A DNA stretch of 64,000 nt from NCBI GenBank assembly GCA_965237565.1, contig OZ250145.1:930001-994000 (forward strand), given 5' to 3'. A model generated the notes under the pieces. That model was not told the origin of the DNA, searched no databases, and saw nothing but the letters and a program-made list of their open reading frames with translations. The stretch is from JANQSP01 sp965237565 (GTDB lineage Bacteria; Bdellovibrionota; Bdellovibrionia; Bdellovibrionales; UBA1609). A program made the position numbers and the translations under genes. Of this stretch, positions 51,658-60,429 are shown one piece after another. Within the stretch, counting starts at the first letter, position 1. Each line of letters starts with the position of its first letter.

Positions 51658-52206
51658 GATGGGATTTATGCTTTTATGGATGCCCATCTGGGAGTGGATC
51701 CTGCTAAGGGAATCTTACTTAAAAGGTATATTGGTGGGGAGTTGTATTGAAGCAGGTCATTGCCGAGTATATTGTGTTTCCAATATTCCCTTGGATTGGG
51801 CTAATATGGTTTTGCCTCAATGGGGAGGTTATTATCAGAAACCATTTGAAGTAGAGATTTATTGTCTTACCCTTACCCAAAATCCAATTATTTTTTATTC
51901 GTATATCACTTCTTTCTAGAGTAAATATTTTTCTTTCTCAAATAAAAATTATGCACTGGCTTTGTTCTCTGCTGTAGGTAAAACGTTTTGGAATATGTTA
52001 TATCACACATTTTATTTTTCTATTTTTGTACCAAAAGATTTTTTCTTTTTTCGATCTATATGAAACTGATCATTTTTTTAAATTTGCTGAATTATATCTA
52101 TTCATTGGTGCAATGCAAGCATTCATTCTTACGGAGTTTTCGATACGGGCAGGAAACTATCTCAAAGAAAGGACCATCTTGCGCTATAAATGTTGATAGA
52201 CTGTAG
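51658..52206 (+). pseudogene. Broken copy of the acyltransferase-like gene at 53399-54496
   Basis: Corresponds to the second half of the intact gene (from about 53829) with a deletion of roughly 115 bp after GGTTTTGCC (51805-51815 region) and several frame breaks. Recognisable pieces are TTACTTAAAAGGTATATTGG, ATTCCCTTGGATTGGGC and the C-terminal GGAGTTTTCGATACGGGC. No functional product is expected. Confidence 0.85.
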
Positions 52207-52229
52207 AGCTTATTTTTATTAAAGTAGCA

Positions 52230-53177
52230 TTAGGGTCTGCTTTTACAGACAATGCAATTATTCATCTTTAGTCTTACTGAGTAGGTGTTTGTACAATTTT
52301 CTCCACAACTTTGCTTTTTTGATCCATATAATGTAGTGGAAAAAAGCACAGTTGAATCACTGGGGCATGAAGCAAAATAACCATCTTTATCTTTACTGTT
52401 GTATTCAATGTATTTATGTGACTGCAAAACCTCGTGGCAGATCGAATTTCCTGTATTGGGAATATCAGAATCTGGATCGGGTATGCAGTTATTAGCCCTG
52501 CTTTTAGAAAAACAATTTTGGTTCAATAAACAAGTACTGGTAGAGGGATCATAGATTGCATGTAAAGATTCGCAAATTTTTTCATCTTCAAACATTACTT
52601 GGCAGGTCTCTACCACATGTGTCACAGGATTTAGGAGAAAAAGTATATCAAACTGATACAGAGGCAATTCAAAGGCTTCTGCGGGCTGAGCTTCAGGAAT
52701 AATTTCTGATAAAAGTTCGATTCTTCCAATAACCAATTTGTATTTTTGCTCCTTGAATAGATATGCTTGGACTGGTACAGAGTTTTTATGTTTCCAACTA
52801 AGCTTTTTAATTCGCCACCTACCATCAATAATGCTTCCTGTCTTGAGTATATTATCTTTTTGCAAATAGCTTCCAGTTTTGTACCCATTAATATCAATAC
52901 TTAGCTCAGAATCCTCAGGAGAGGCTTCTGTAGAATAGGGAAAAGGTTTGCCAGAAAAATTCAAATCGCAAGATTGTTTTAGATAATAGTCTAAGCCAGA
53001 ATAAAAATCATTGGCTTCAGCTCTGGCCAGCACATGGTCTTGAGATTGAAAACTATTGGATACTAATGTTCCAACTGCCAAGATCCAGATAGCAATCAAA
53101 ATTAGACCAAAAACTAGGCTCACTGAGCTTGATTCAGGCTTTAATATCATCATTATTTTTGTGTAAAAATTTTTCAT
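52230..53177 (-). CDS. Prepilin-like or single-pass secreted protein, Cys-containing
   Basis: From ATG 53177: a short basic N-terminus, then SSVSLVFGLILIAIWILAVG, a helix resembling a type IV pilin N-terminus but without a clear Gly cleavage site or Glu5. This is followed by an AEANDFYSGLDYYLKQSC segment and a C-terminal domain with ten or so cysteines (DPSTSTCLLNQNC, SCGENC, NCIVC). 315 residues. Possibly a minor pilin or pseudopilin. Divergent from the acyltransferase-like gene across 221 bp. A broken duplicate lies at 48988-49795. Confidence 0.7.
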   Translation of the reverse strand: MKNFYTKIMMILKPESSSVSLVFGLILIAIWILAVGTLVSNSFQSQDHVLARAEANDFYSGLDYYLKQSCDLNFSGKPFPYSTEASPEDSELSIDINGYKTGSYLQKDNILKTGSIIDGRWRIKKLSWKHKNSVPVQAYLFKEQKYKLVIGRIELLSEIIPEAQPAEAFELPLYQFDILFLLNPVTHVVETCQVMFEDEKICESLHAIYDPSTSTCLLNQNCFSKSRANNCIPDPDSDIPNTGNSICHEVLQSHKYIEYNSKDKDGYFASCPSDSTVLFSTTLYGSKKQSCGENCTNTYSVRLKMNNCIVCKSRP

Positions 53178-53398
53178 TCTGGTACCCACATTTAAAAGAC
53201 CAAAAACTCCGCATGATCGACAAATGGGATGCTAACAAATTGGATTGCAATGCACAATCAATATATCACAATATGCATCAAACATCTTTTTCAACAAATA
53301 AGTTTTCATTCTGGATTCGAAAAGATAATATTGAAGAAAAATTTTCTATTCTAAGAGTTAATTGTAAACTCATGAAGTGAATAGCTGGTTTATTTCTC

Positions 53399-54496
53399 AT
53401 GGATATATGTAAAGAAAATTTTAGTAAAAATAAATTTCCAAGTCGTTTTTACTGTCTAGATGTTCTTCGATTTTTCTCCATTCTCAATATTATATATTAT
53501 CACTTGTGTGAGATATTTTTTCACAACAATTTTCTACTGCCCATAACCGGCAACATGATAAATATTCATAGAGCTTTTTTGGTGCTAAATATCTTCATAC
53601 TTATTGCTTTCCCACCTTTTTTTTATGGCTTGAAACCAAGCTCTAAAGATCGGTGGAAGAAACTCATCGCCCTTATACTCCTAGGGCATATTGTTTTGTT
53701 CTTTTCTTATTCAGGAACCCTTGGAACTTTTTACACTAGCTGGGATATTTTTACGTTTTTGAGTGTAAGTACTTTTTCTCTTTATTTGATAAAGAGATTT
53801 AAAAAACTTATTGTTCTCTCTTTTTGCATGGGATTCATACTTTTATGGATGCCCATCTGGAAATGGATACTACCAGGGCCTTCTTACTTAAAAGGTATAT
53901 TGGTGGGGAGTTGTGTTGAAGCAGGTCATTCTGAGTACATTGTGTTTCCAATATTCCCTTGGATTGGGCTAATATGGTTTTGCTATGGTTTGGGAACTTG
54001 GGTTGGAAAAAAAGCTTTGGCTATTCTATCGACTTGGCAAGTCAAAGAAATTTTTATCTGGCTTTTCTTATTTATAATAGCTTTCCCCCAATGGGGAGGC
54101 TATTATCAGAAACCATTTGAGGTAGAGATTTACTGTCTTGCCCTTACACGAGATCCAATTATTTTTTGGAGTCATTTTATTATTATCTTATTTTTTATTC
54201 GCATATCACTTCTCTCTAGAGTAAATACTTTTTTTTCTCAAATGAAGATTGTGCACTGGCTTTGCTCTCTATCATGGGTAAGACGTTTTGGAATATGTTA
54301 CATCACACATTTTGTTTTTCTATTTTTGTACCAAAGGCTTTTTTCTGTTTTGGGTCTATATGGAAACAATCATTTTTTTGAATTTGCTGAGTTATATTTA
54401 CTTATTGGTGTAATGCAAGCTCTCATCCTTACGGAATTTTCGGTGCGAGTGGGCAGTTACCTTAAAGAAAGAATCATCTCGCAACATAGATGCTGA
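53399..54496 (+). CDS. Integral membrane acyltransferase-like protein (HGSNAT/DUF1624 or acyltransferase-3 type)
   Basis: About ten hydrophobic helices. The opening RFYCLDVLRFFSILNIIYYH has the 'D..R.......H' pattern of membrane acyltransferases, and the central YIVFPIFPWIGLIWFCYGLG resembles the 'FP.lPW.G...lG' motif of the heparan-alpha-glucosaminide acetyltransferase/DUF1624 group. Such enzymes acetylate or acylate extracytoplasmic sugars. It leads a same-strand run into the spermidine-synthase-like genes (108 bp gap), suggesting a common envelope-modification role. Assignment by motif only. Confidence 0.65.
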   Translation: MDICKENFSKNKFPSRFYCLDVLRFFSILNIIYYHLCEIFFHNNFLLPITGNMINIHRAFLVLNIFILIAFPPFFYGLKPSSKDRWKKLIALILLGHIVLFFSYSGTLGTFYTSWDIFTFLSVSTFSLYLIKRFKKLIVLSFCMGFILLWMPIWKWILPGPSYLKGILVGSCVEAGHSEYIVFPIFPWIGLIWFCYGLGTWVGKKALAILSTWQVKEIFIWLFLFIIAFPQWGGYYQKPFEVEIYCLALTRDPIIFWSHFIIILFFIRISLLSRVNTFFSQMKIVHWLCSLSWVRRFGICYITHFVFLFLYQRLFSVLGLYGNNHFFEFAELYLLIGVMQALILTEFSVRVGSYLKERIISQHRC

Positions 54497-54604
54497 CGGA
54501 CTTTAAGGCTTGTTCTTATTGACCAAATAAAGTAGTGTCGTGGGTGAATAATATTAAAAAAATGCCTAGGATCATACTTTTTCTTTTGAAAGGAAAAAAA
54601 ATCA

Positions 54605-55288
54605 ATGAAACAGATAGAAAATAAAAAAGAGTTCATGTTCATTACTTTTCTTCTAGCTTTTTGTAGCTTATTTTATGAACTCATTTTTTCTCAATTGATA
54701 TCTATCTTTATTGGAAGTGTTATTTTCAGTTATAGTTTGGGAATTGGAGTTTTTATCCTAGGCTTGGGTTTGGGAGCTTTTTTGTGTGATAGGTTAACGG
54801 ATAAGTCAAAGTATATTGAGCAACTTTTTTATATTGAGATAGCCTTAGCTATTTACGCACTTATTGGGCTGTATGTGGGGATTATTTTGGCACAAGTGAC
54901 AACATTTTATCCTACAACACTTAGATACATTATTTTCTTTATACCCATTTTAGCTGTGGGAATTGTCTCTGGGCTGGAATTACCATTACTAATGAAAATA
55001 AGAAATAAGATTGAAGAAAAATTTTATGTCTTGGGATTTGATTTTGTAGGCATGTTTGTTGCATCTTTACTATTTCCTATATTTTTTTTCACATTGGGAC
55101 TTTTTAAAGCAGCTACCACTATCGCTATTATCAATCTTCTAGCTGCCTATAGGCTTGCTCCTTTTAAAAAATTTGGTAAAGAAAAATTGATCGTTATATT
55201 TTTGCTCCTTATTGCTACTCTTTTATGGTTGTTTGATTCTCATTTGATTCCTTTACGAGAATACCTATTTTTAGGAACGAGGGCGTGA
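54605..55288 (+). CDS. Stand-alone membrane domain of the spermidine-synthase-like family
   Basis: 227 residues with about seven helices: LLAFCSLFYELIFSQLIS, then GIGVFILGLGLGAFLCDRL, GIVSGLELPLLMKI and FVGMFVASLLFP. This aligns with the N-terminal ~225 residues of the four following proteins but stops after the last helix, with no SAM-binding domain. It overlaps the next gene by 4 nt (GTGA at 55285), so it is translationally coupled. It could form a complex with, or be a truncated relic of, the full-length proteins. A second copy of its 3' half is at 49787-50095. Confidence 0.8.
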   Translation: MKQIENKKEFMFITFLLAFCSLFYELIFSQLISIFIGSVIFSYSLGIGVFILGLGLGAFLCDRLTDKSKYIEQLFYIEIALAIYALIGLYVGIILAQVTTFYPTTLRYIIFFIPILAVGIVSGLELPLLMKIRNKIEEKFYVLGFDFVGMFVASLLFPIFFFTLGLFKAATTIAIINLLAAYRLAPFKKFGKEKLIVIFLLLIATLLWLFDSHLIPLREYLFLGTRA

Positions 55289-56955
55289 TTTTTCTAAGAG
55301 TATTATTCTTAGCATTTTGTAGTATGAGCTACCAACTCTTAATGGCCAGAGCTTTAGCCGAAACAACAGGTCATCATATACTTAGTTATAGTGCCTCTTT
55401 TGGTTTCTTTTTGCTTGGGATGGGAATTGGTGGAATTTATTATACCAAATCCTTGATTCGAAAATCTCCACTCAAGGTCTTTTTTTATACGGAAATTTTA
55501 TTAGCTCTTTTAGGTGGTTTGGCTGTTGTTTTTATCTTTTTTTCACATACTTTGCTAAATCTTTGGTTTTTTTCAGACATGAATAACTTCTTTTCAGAAC
55601 GGATAAAGGATTTTCTCTTTATCTTTTTTTCACAAATTTTTCTTTTTCTTGTTGGCTTTCTTTCCGGCTTTGAGCTTCCCATTTGGTTGAAATTAGCAGA
55701 AGCAAGAAAAAATTCCCAAGGAATTTTAAACAAGACTGGAGCTTTATTGGCAGCTAGCTACATGGGAGGTTTTGCTGGAAGCTTGTTACTTACACTTTTG
55801 ATTGCGCCGATTTTTGGACTCATCAGTTCTTGTATATTAATTGGTTTTATAAATGTAATTGTTTTGATTGAGACTTTTGTTTCTTATAAAAATCTTTCTT
55901 TAAAAAAAAGTTTTGCTATTTTGGCATCTATATTTGTTATTTATACAGGTGGGTTTTGGCAAAAAGAGATTTTGCAAATTAATTTAAAATCTTCTTATTT
56001 ACAAGTGGGTTTGTCGGAATTTAGTTTTAATGCGGCAAAAGATTTTTTTTCTTTATCTCATCATTATGGAGAAGTTTTAAGAATCCGTACTCCTTATCAA
56101 AATGTTGATATTTTGCTTTCCAATTTTTTAAAAAATCCCGTTCATAATTCTTTTACATTCAGTGGATCTGGAATTGTTCTTTTTCTGAATAGATTTACAC
56201 AGTTTGAAGAAAAATTTTGGTTAATCTATCATGAAATGCTTGCGATTGGAGGGGTACTTTTGGCGGATAAAGAACCTAAAAATGTCTTAGTTTTAGGTGG
56301 AGGGGATGGGCTACTCATCTCACAGATGTTAAAGCTTTATAAGGGGATTAAAAAAATCACCCAAGTTGATATTGATTCCGCCTTAATTAAAGTAGGAAGG
56401 TATTATAGGCCCATAAATGTCGTGAACCAAGAAGCTTTGTCGAGTCATAAATTAACTACTATTATAGGTGATGCCTTTGAGTATGTGAGCAAATCCAAAA
56501 GCACCTATGATGCTATTTTTATAGATATACCTTTTCCATATACCTTTGATTTGTCTAGGCTCTATAGCTTTGAATTTTATAAAAATCTTAGCCATCTTTT
56601 AGAAGAAGATGGTTTTGTTGTAACAGATTCTCCTACCAAAGAGTGTTTGAAAACATCTTTATTTGTTGAGAAAATACTTCAGCTGTCTGATTCTCCAATG
56701 AATATTCTTTATAACACCCTAACTTATGCTGGTTACAAAACAGTTATTCCTTATGGTACAACAGAACCATGCATGCTATTTTTTCAAAAAATAAAACGAG
56801 ATAAGGTTAATTTTAGTAAAGAAGAGATTGAGAAATATCCGCTATCTAAGATAGGAAAAAGAAATTTAGTTATAAATAAAGATGTAAAAAAAGATGTTAA
56901 AATTAAGAAAAAGTATATTAATTCTGTTTTTAAACCTACGCTATTCAGATATTAG
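55285..56955 (+). CDS. Membrane-bound spermidine-synthase-like protein, paralog 1
   Basis: 556 residues: seven to eight helices to about 225, then a Rossmann-type aminopropyltransferase-like domain. Conserved features are TPYQNVDI (about 269), YHE at 315-317, cofactor motif VLGGGDGLL at 336-344, the acidic VDID at 361-364, GDAFEY (Asp396), and FIDIPFPYTFDLSRLYS with Asp414, as in COG4262 proteins ('DLPDP..L..LYS.EFY'). The C-terminus ends YINSVFKPTLFRY. GTG start overlapping the membrane-domain gene. The donor and acceptor substrates are unknown; true polyamine synthesis is not demonstrated. Confidence 0.83.
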   Translation: MIFLRVLFLAFCSMSYQLLMARALAETTGHHILSYSASFGFFLLGMGIGGIYYTKSLIRKSPLKVFFYTEILLALLGGLAVVFIFFSHTLLNLWFFSDMNNFFSERIKDFLFIFFSQIFLFLVGFLSGFELPIWLKLAEARKNSQGILNKTGALLAASYMGGFAGSLLLTLLIAPIFGLISSCILIGFINVIVLIETFVSYKNLSLKKSFAILASIFVIYTGGFWQKEILQINLKSSYLQVGLSEFSFNAAKDFFSLSHHYGEVLRIRTPYQNVDILLSNFLKNPVHNSFTFSGSGIVLFLNRFTQFEEKFWLIYHEMLAIGGVLLADKEPKNVLVLGGGDGLLISQMLKLYKGIKKITQVDIDSALIKVGRYYRPINVVNQEALSSHKLTTIIGDAFEYVSKSKSTYDAIFIDIPFPYTFDLSRLYSFEFYKNLSHLLEEDGFVVTDSPTKECLKTSLFVEKILQLSDSPMNILYNTLTYAGYKTVIPYGTTEPCMLFFQKIKRDKVNFSKEEIEKYPLSKIGKRNLVINKDVKKDVKIKKKYINSVFKPTLFRY

Positions 56956-56981
56956 ATTAAACTTATTTTTGGGAATTGCCG

Positions 56982-58706
56982 GTGATTTTTGTAAGAATTT
57001 TCATTTTGTCTTTTTGTAGTATGAGTTATCAACTTCTGATGGCTAGATCTTTAGCTGAAATAACACAACATCATATATTTGGTTATAGTATTTCCTTTGG
57101 CTTCTTTTTGCTTGGGATGGGAATTGGTGGAATTTATTATGCCAAATCTTTGATTCAAAAATCTCCACTCAAGGTCTTTTTTTCTACTGAAATTTTCTTA
57201 GCTCTTTTAGGTGGTTTAGCTGTTTTTTTTATCTTTTTTTCACATACTTTGCTAAATCTATTGGTTTTTTCAGACATGAATAACTTCTTTTCTGGAAATG
57301 CAAAAGATTTTATCTTTATCTTTTTTTCACAAAGTTTTCTTTTTCTTATTGGCTTTTTTTCCGGCTTTGAGCTTCCCATTTGGTTGAAATTAGCAGAAGC
57401 AAGAAAAAATTCCCAAGGAATTTTAAACAAAACTGGAGCTTTATTGGCAGCTAGCTACATGGGAGGTTTTGCTGGAAGTTTGTTACTTACACTTTTGATT
57501 GCACCAATTTTTGGACTCATCAGCTCTTGTATATTGATTGGGTTTATAAATGTAATTATTTTGATTGAGACTTTTGTTTCTTATAAAAATCTTTCTTTAA
57601 AAAAAAGTTTTGCCATTTTGGTATCTATATTTTTCCTTTATATGGGAAATTATTGGCAAAAAGAGATTTTGCAAATGAATTTGAAATCTTATTATTTGCG
57701 GGTGGGTTTGTCGGAGTTTAGTTTTAAGGCAGCAAAAGATTTTTTTTCTTTGTTGGATGATTATAATGAAATTTTAAGAGTTCGGACTACTTATCAAAAT
57801 GTAGACATTATACTTTTCAATTTTTTAAGAAATTCCTCTCAACGGAATTTTCCATTTAGAGATCGTACTCTCCATCTTTTTCTGAATAGGTTTCATCAAT
57901 TTGAATTTTCCCTAGACAAATTCAATCGAGAAAGCTGGGTACGAGAAAACTGGGTACGAGAAAGCTGGGTAGATTATTATGATACTTCATTGGTTGGAGG
58001 AGCTATTTTAGCAGGTGGAGAACCTAAAAATATTTTGATTGTAGGGGCAGGAGGACATAGTTTAGGGCTCCCACGAGTTCTAAAATTTTATAAGGGAGTT
58101 AGAAAAATTACATTATTGGATATTGATCCCTTCATGATCAAAATAGGAAGATCCTATAAACCCATAAGTAGTTTGAACCCAAAAGACCTTCTGAAGCATA
58201 AACTGAATATTATCATAGATGATGCTTTTGACTACGTGAGCAAAACCATGGATACTTATGATGCTGTGTTTATACAATTCCCCTCTCCATACACTTTTGA
58301 TTTATCTAGGCTTTATAGCTTTGAATTTTATAAAAATCTCAGTCATCTTCTAGAGGAAGATGGTTTTATTTTGATGGATGCTCGTTCGATTGAGTGTGGG
58401 AAGGCAGCTTTATTTAATGAAGAAGGATTTCAGTTTTCTGGTTCTCCGGTTAATATTTTGTATAGCACACTAACTTATGCTGGTTACAACACAATTATCA
58501 TTTACGGTAGGACAAGGTCGTGTCTTTTATTTGCTCAAAAAATAAAGCGAGATGAAATTAGTTTTAAGAAAAAAGCAATGAAAAAATATCCCTTATCTAA
58601 GAGAAGAGAAAAAGAGTTGGTTATAAATAAAGATATAAAAAAAAGTATTGAAATCAAGCGAAAGTATATCAACTCCGTTTTCAAGCCCACATTCTTCAGA
58701 TACTAA
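56982..58706 (+). CDS. Membrane-bound spermidine-synthase-like protein, paralog 2 (degenerate active site)
   Basis: Start set at GTG 56982 by alignment with its siblings (VIFVRIFIL), not TTG 56976. The membrane half is nearly identical to paralog 1. In the soluble half the key motifs have changed: YHE becomes YYD, GGGDG becomes GAGGHSLG (about 355-362), and the catalytic-region Asp of FIDIPFP becomes Gln (FIQFPSP). It also has an insertion made of three WVRES/WVREN pentapeptides (57927-57971). The fold and C-terminal tail (YINSVFKPTFFRY) are kept. Probably a non-catalytic partner of the other paralogs. Confidence 0.82.
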   Translation: MIFVRIFILSFCSMSYQLLMARSLAEITQHHIFGYSISFGFFLLGMGIGGIYYAKSLIQKSPLKVFFSTEIFLALLGGLAVFFIFFSHTLLNLLVFSDMNNFFSGNAKDFIFIFFSQSFLFLIGFFSGFELPIWLKLAEARKNSQGILNKTGALLAASYMGGFAGSLLLTLLIAPIFGLISSCILIGFINVIILIETFVSYKNLSLKKSFAILVSIFFLYMGNYWQKEILQMNLKSYYLRVGLSEFSFKAAKDFFSLLDDYNEILRVRTTYQNVDIILFNFLRNSSQRNFPFRDRTLHLFLNRFHQFEFSLDKFNRESWVRENWVRESWVDYYDTSLVGGAILAGGEPKNILIVGAGGHSLGLPRVLKFYKGVRKITLLDIDPFMIKIGRSYKPISSLNPKDLLKHKLNIIIDDAFDYVSKTMDTYDAVFIQFPSPYTFDLSRLYSFEFYKNLSHLLEEDGFILMDARSIECGKAALFNEEGFQFSGSPVNILYSTLTYAGYNTIIIYGRTRSCLLFAQKIKRDEISFKKKAMKKYPLSKRREKELVINKDIKKSIEIKRKYINSVFKPTFFRY

Positions 58707-58732
58707 GTGAAATTGATTGTTGAGAATTACTA

Positions 58733-60403
58733 ATGATTTTTATAAGAATTTTCATTTTGTCTTTTTGTAGTATGAGTTATCAACTCCTGATGGCCAGATC
58801 TTTGGCCGAAACAACAAGCTATTATATATTTAGCTATAGCGTATCCTTTGGCTTCTTTTTGCTTGGGATGGGAATTGGTGGAATTTATTATGCCAAATCT
58901 TTGATTCAAAAATCTCCACTCAAGGTCTTTTTTTATATTGAAATTTTCTTAGCTCTTTTAGGTGGTTTAGCTGTTTTTTTTATCTTTTTTTCACATACTT
59001 TTCTGAATTTATTGTTTTTTTCAGACATGAATAACTTCTTTTCTGGAATTGCAAGAGATTTTCTCTTTATACTGGTTTCACAAATTTTTCTTTTTCTTGT
59101 TGGCTTTTTTTCTGGTTTTGAACTTCCTATTTGGTTAAAATTGGCAGAAATAAAAAAAGATTCTAAAGCAATATTATACAAAACTGGAGCTTTACTGGGA
59201 GCTAGCTACATGGGAGGTTTTGCTGGAAGCTTGTTAATCACACTTTTGATTGTGCCAATTTTTGGTCTACTCAATGCCTGTGTACTGATTGGTTTGATAA
59301 ACTTAATAGTTTTGATTGAGACTTTTGTTTCTTATAAAAGTCTTTCTTTAAAAAAAAGTTTTGCTATTTTGGCATCTATATTCTTGCTTTACGCAGGGAA
59401 TTTTTGGCAAAAAGAGATTTTGCAAATGAATTTAAAATCTTCTTATTTAGAATTAGGTTTGTCGGAATTTAGCTTTAAAGCAGCGAAAGATTTTTTGTCC
59501 TTATCTCATGATTATGAGGAAATTTTAAGAGTCCGTACTCCTTACCAAAATATTGATATTATGCCCTCCAACTTTTTAAAAAATTCCAAGCGATTAGGAT
59601 TTTCATTTAGTGAATATGGAATCGTTCTTTTTTTGAATAGATTTTGGCAGTTCCATCAAGCATTTTGGGTATCCAACCATGAAGCTCAGGTGGTTGGAGG
59701 AACTCTTTTGGCGGGTAAAGAACCTAAAAATATTTTAATTTTGGGTGGAGGGGATGGATTGATGATCTCACAGATGTTAAAGTTTTATAAGGGAATCAAA
59801 AAAATTACACAAATCGATATTGATTCTGTCTTAATTAAGGTAGGAAGATATTATAGGCCCATAAGTGCCGTGAGCAAGGAAGCTCTTTTGAGCAATAAAT
59901 TAACTACTATTATAGGTGATGGGTTTGAATATGTGAGCAAATCCAAAAGCACTTATGATGCTGTTTTTATAGATGTACCCATGCCATATACTTTTGATTT
60001 GTCTAGACTTTATAGTTTTGAATTTTATAAAAATCTTGGTCATATTTTAGAAGAAGATGGATTTGTTGTGATGGATTCTCCTTTGAAAGGATGTCAGAAA
60101 ATATTTTTATTCGGTGGAACAATGTTTGAACTAGCTGGTTCTCCAGCTAATATTTTGTATAGCACTTTAACTTATGCAGGTTACAAAACAATTATTGCTT
60201 ATGGAATGAATTATACATGTATACTATTTTTTCAAAAAATAAAACGAGATAAAATTGAGTTTACTAAAACAGAAATTGAAAAATATTCTTTATCCAAAGG
60301 AGGGAAAAGAGAGTTGCTTATACATAAAGATGTAGAAAAGAATATTAAAATTAAACAAAAATACATCAATTCTGTTTTTAAGCCTACGCTATTCAGATAC
60401 TAG
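58733..60403 (+). CDS. Membrane-bound spermidine-synthase-like protein, paralog 3
   Basis: 556 residues, same plan and numbering as paralog 1. It keeps LGGGDGLM (cofactor motif), IDID, GDGFEY and FIDVPMPYTFDLSRLYS; the YHE triplet is NHE. Its loop at 140-150 differs from paralogs 1 and 2 (IKKDSKAILYK). Starts 26 bp after paralog 2. C-terminus YINSVFKPTLFRY. Confidence 0.83.
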   Translation: MIFIRIFILSFCSMSYQLLMARSLAETTSYYIFSYSVSFGFFLLGMGIGGIYYAKSLIQKSPLKVFFYIEIFLALLGGLAVFFIFFSHTFLNLLFFSDMNNFFSGIARDFLFILVSQIFLFLVGFFSGFELPIWLKLAEIKKDSKAILYKTGALLGASYMGGFAGSLLITLLIVPIFGLLNACVLIGLINLIVLIETFVSYKSLSLKKSFAILASIFLLYAGNFWQKEILQMNLKSSYLELGLSEFSFKAAKDFLSLSHDYEEILRVRTPYQNIDIMPSNFLKNSKRLGFSFSEYGIVLFLNRFWQFHQAFWVSNHEAQVVGGTLLAGKEPKNILILGGGDGLMISQMLKFYKGIKKITQIDIDSVLIKVGRYYRPISAVSKEALLSNKLTTIIGDGFEYVSKSKSTYDAVFIDVPMPYTFDLSRLYSFEFYKNLGHILEEDGFVVMDSPLKGCQKIFLFGGTMFELAGSPANILYSTLTYAGYKTIIAYGMNYTCILFFQKIKRDKIEFTKTEIEKYSLSKGGKRELLIHKDVEKNIKIKQKYINSVFKPTLFRY

Positions 60404-60429
60404 CTCAAATTGATTCTTAGGGAGGACCA

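Noticed and set aside
53129..53380. 83-codon plus-strand frame between the prepilin-like and acyltransferase-like genes
   Set aside because: It overlaps the start of the divergent gene, lacks a ribosome site and has no family features; the 221-bp gap is better read as a divergent promoter region.
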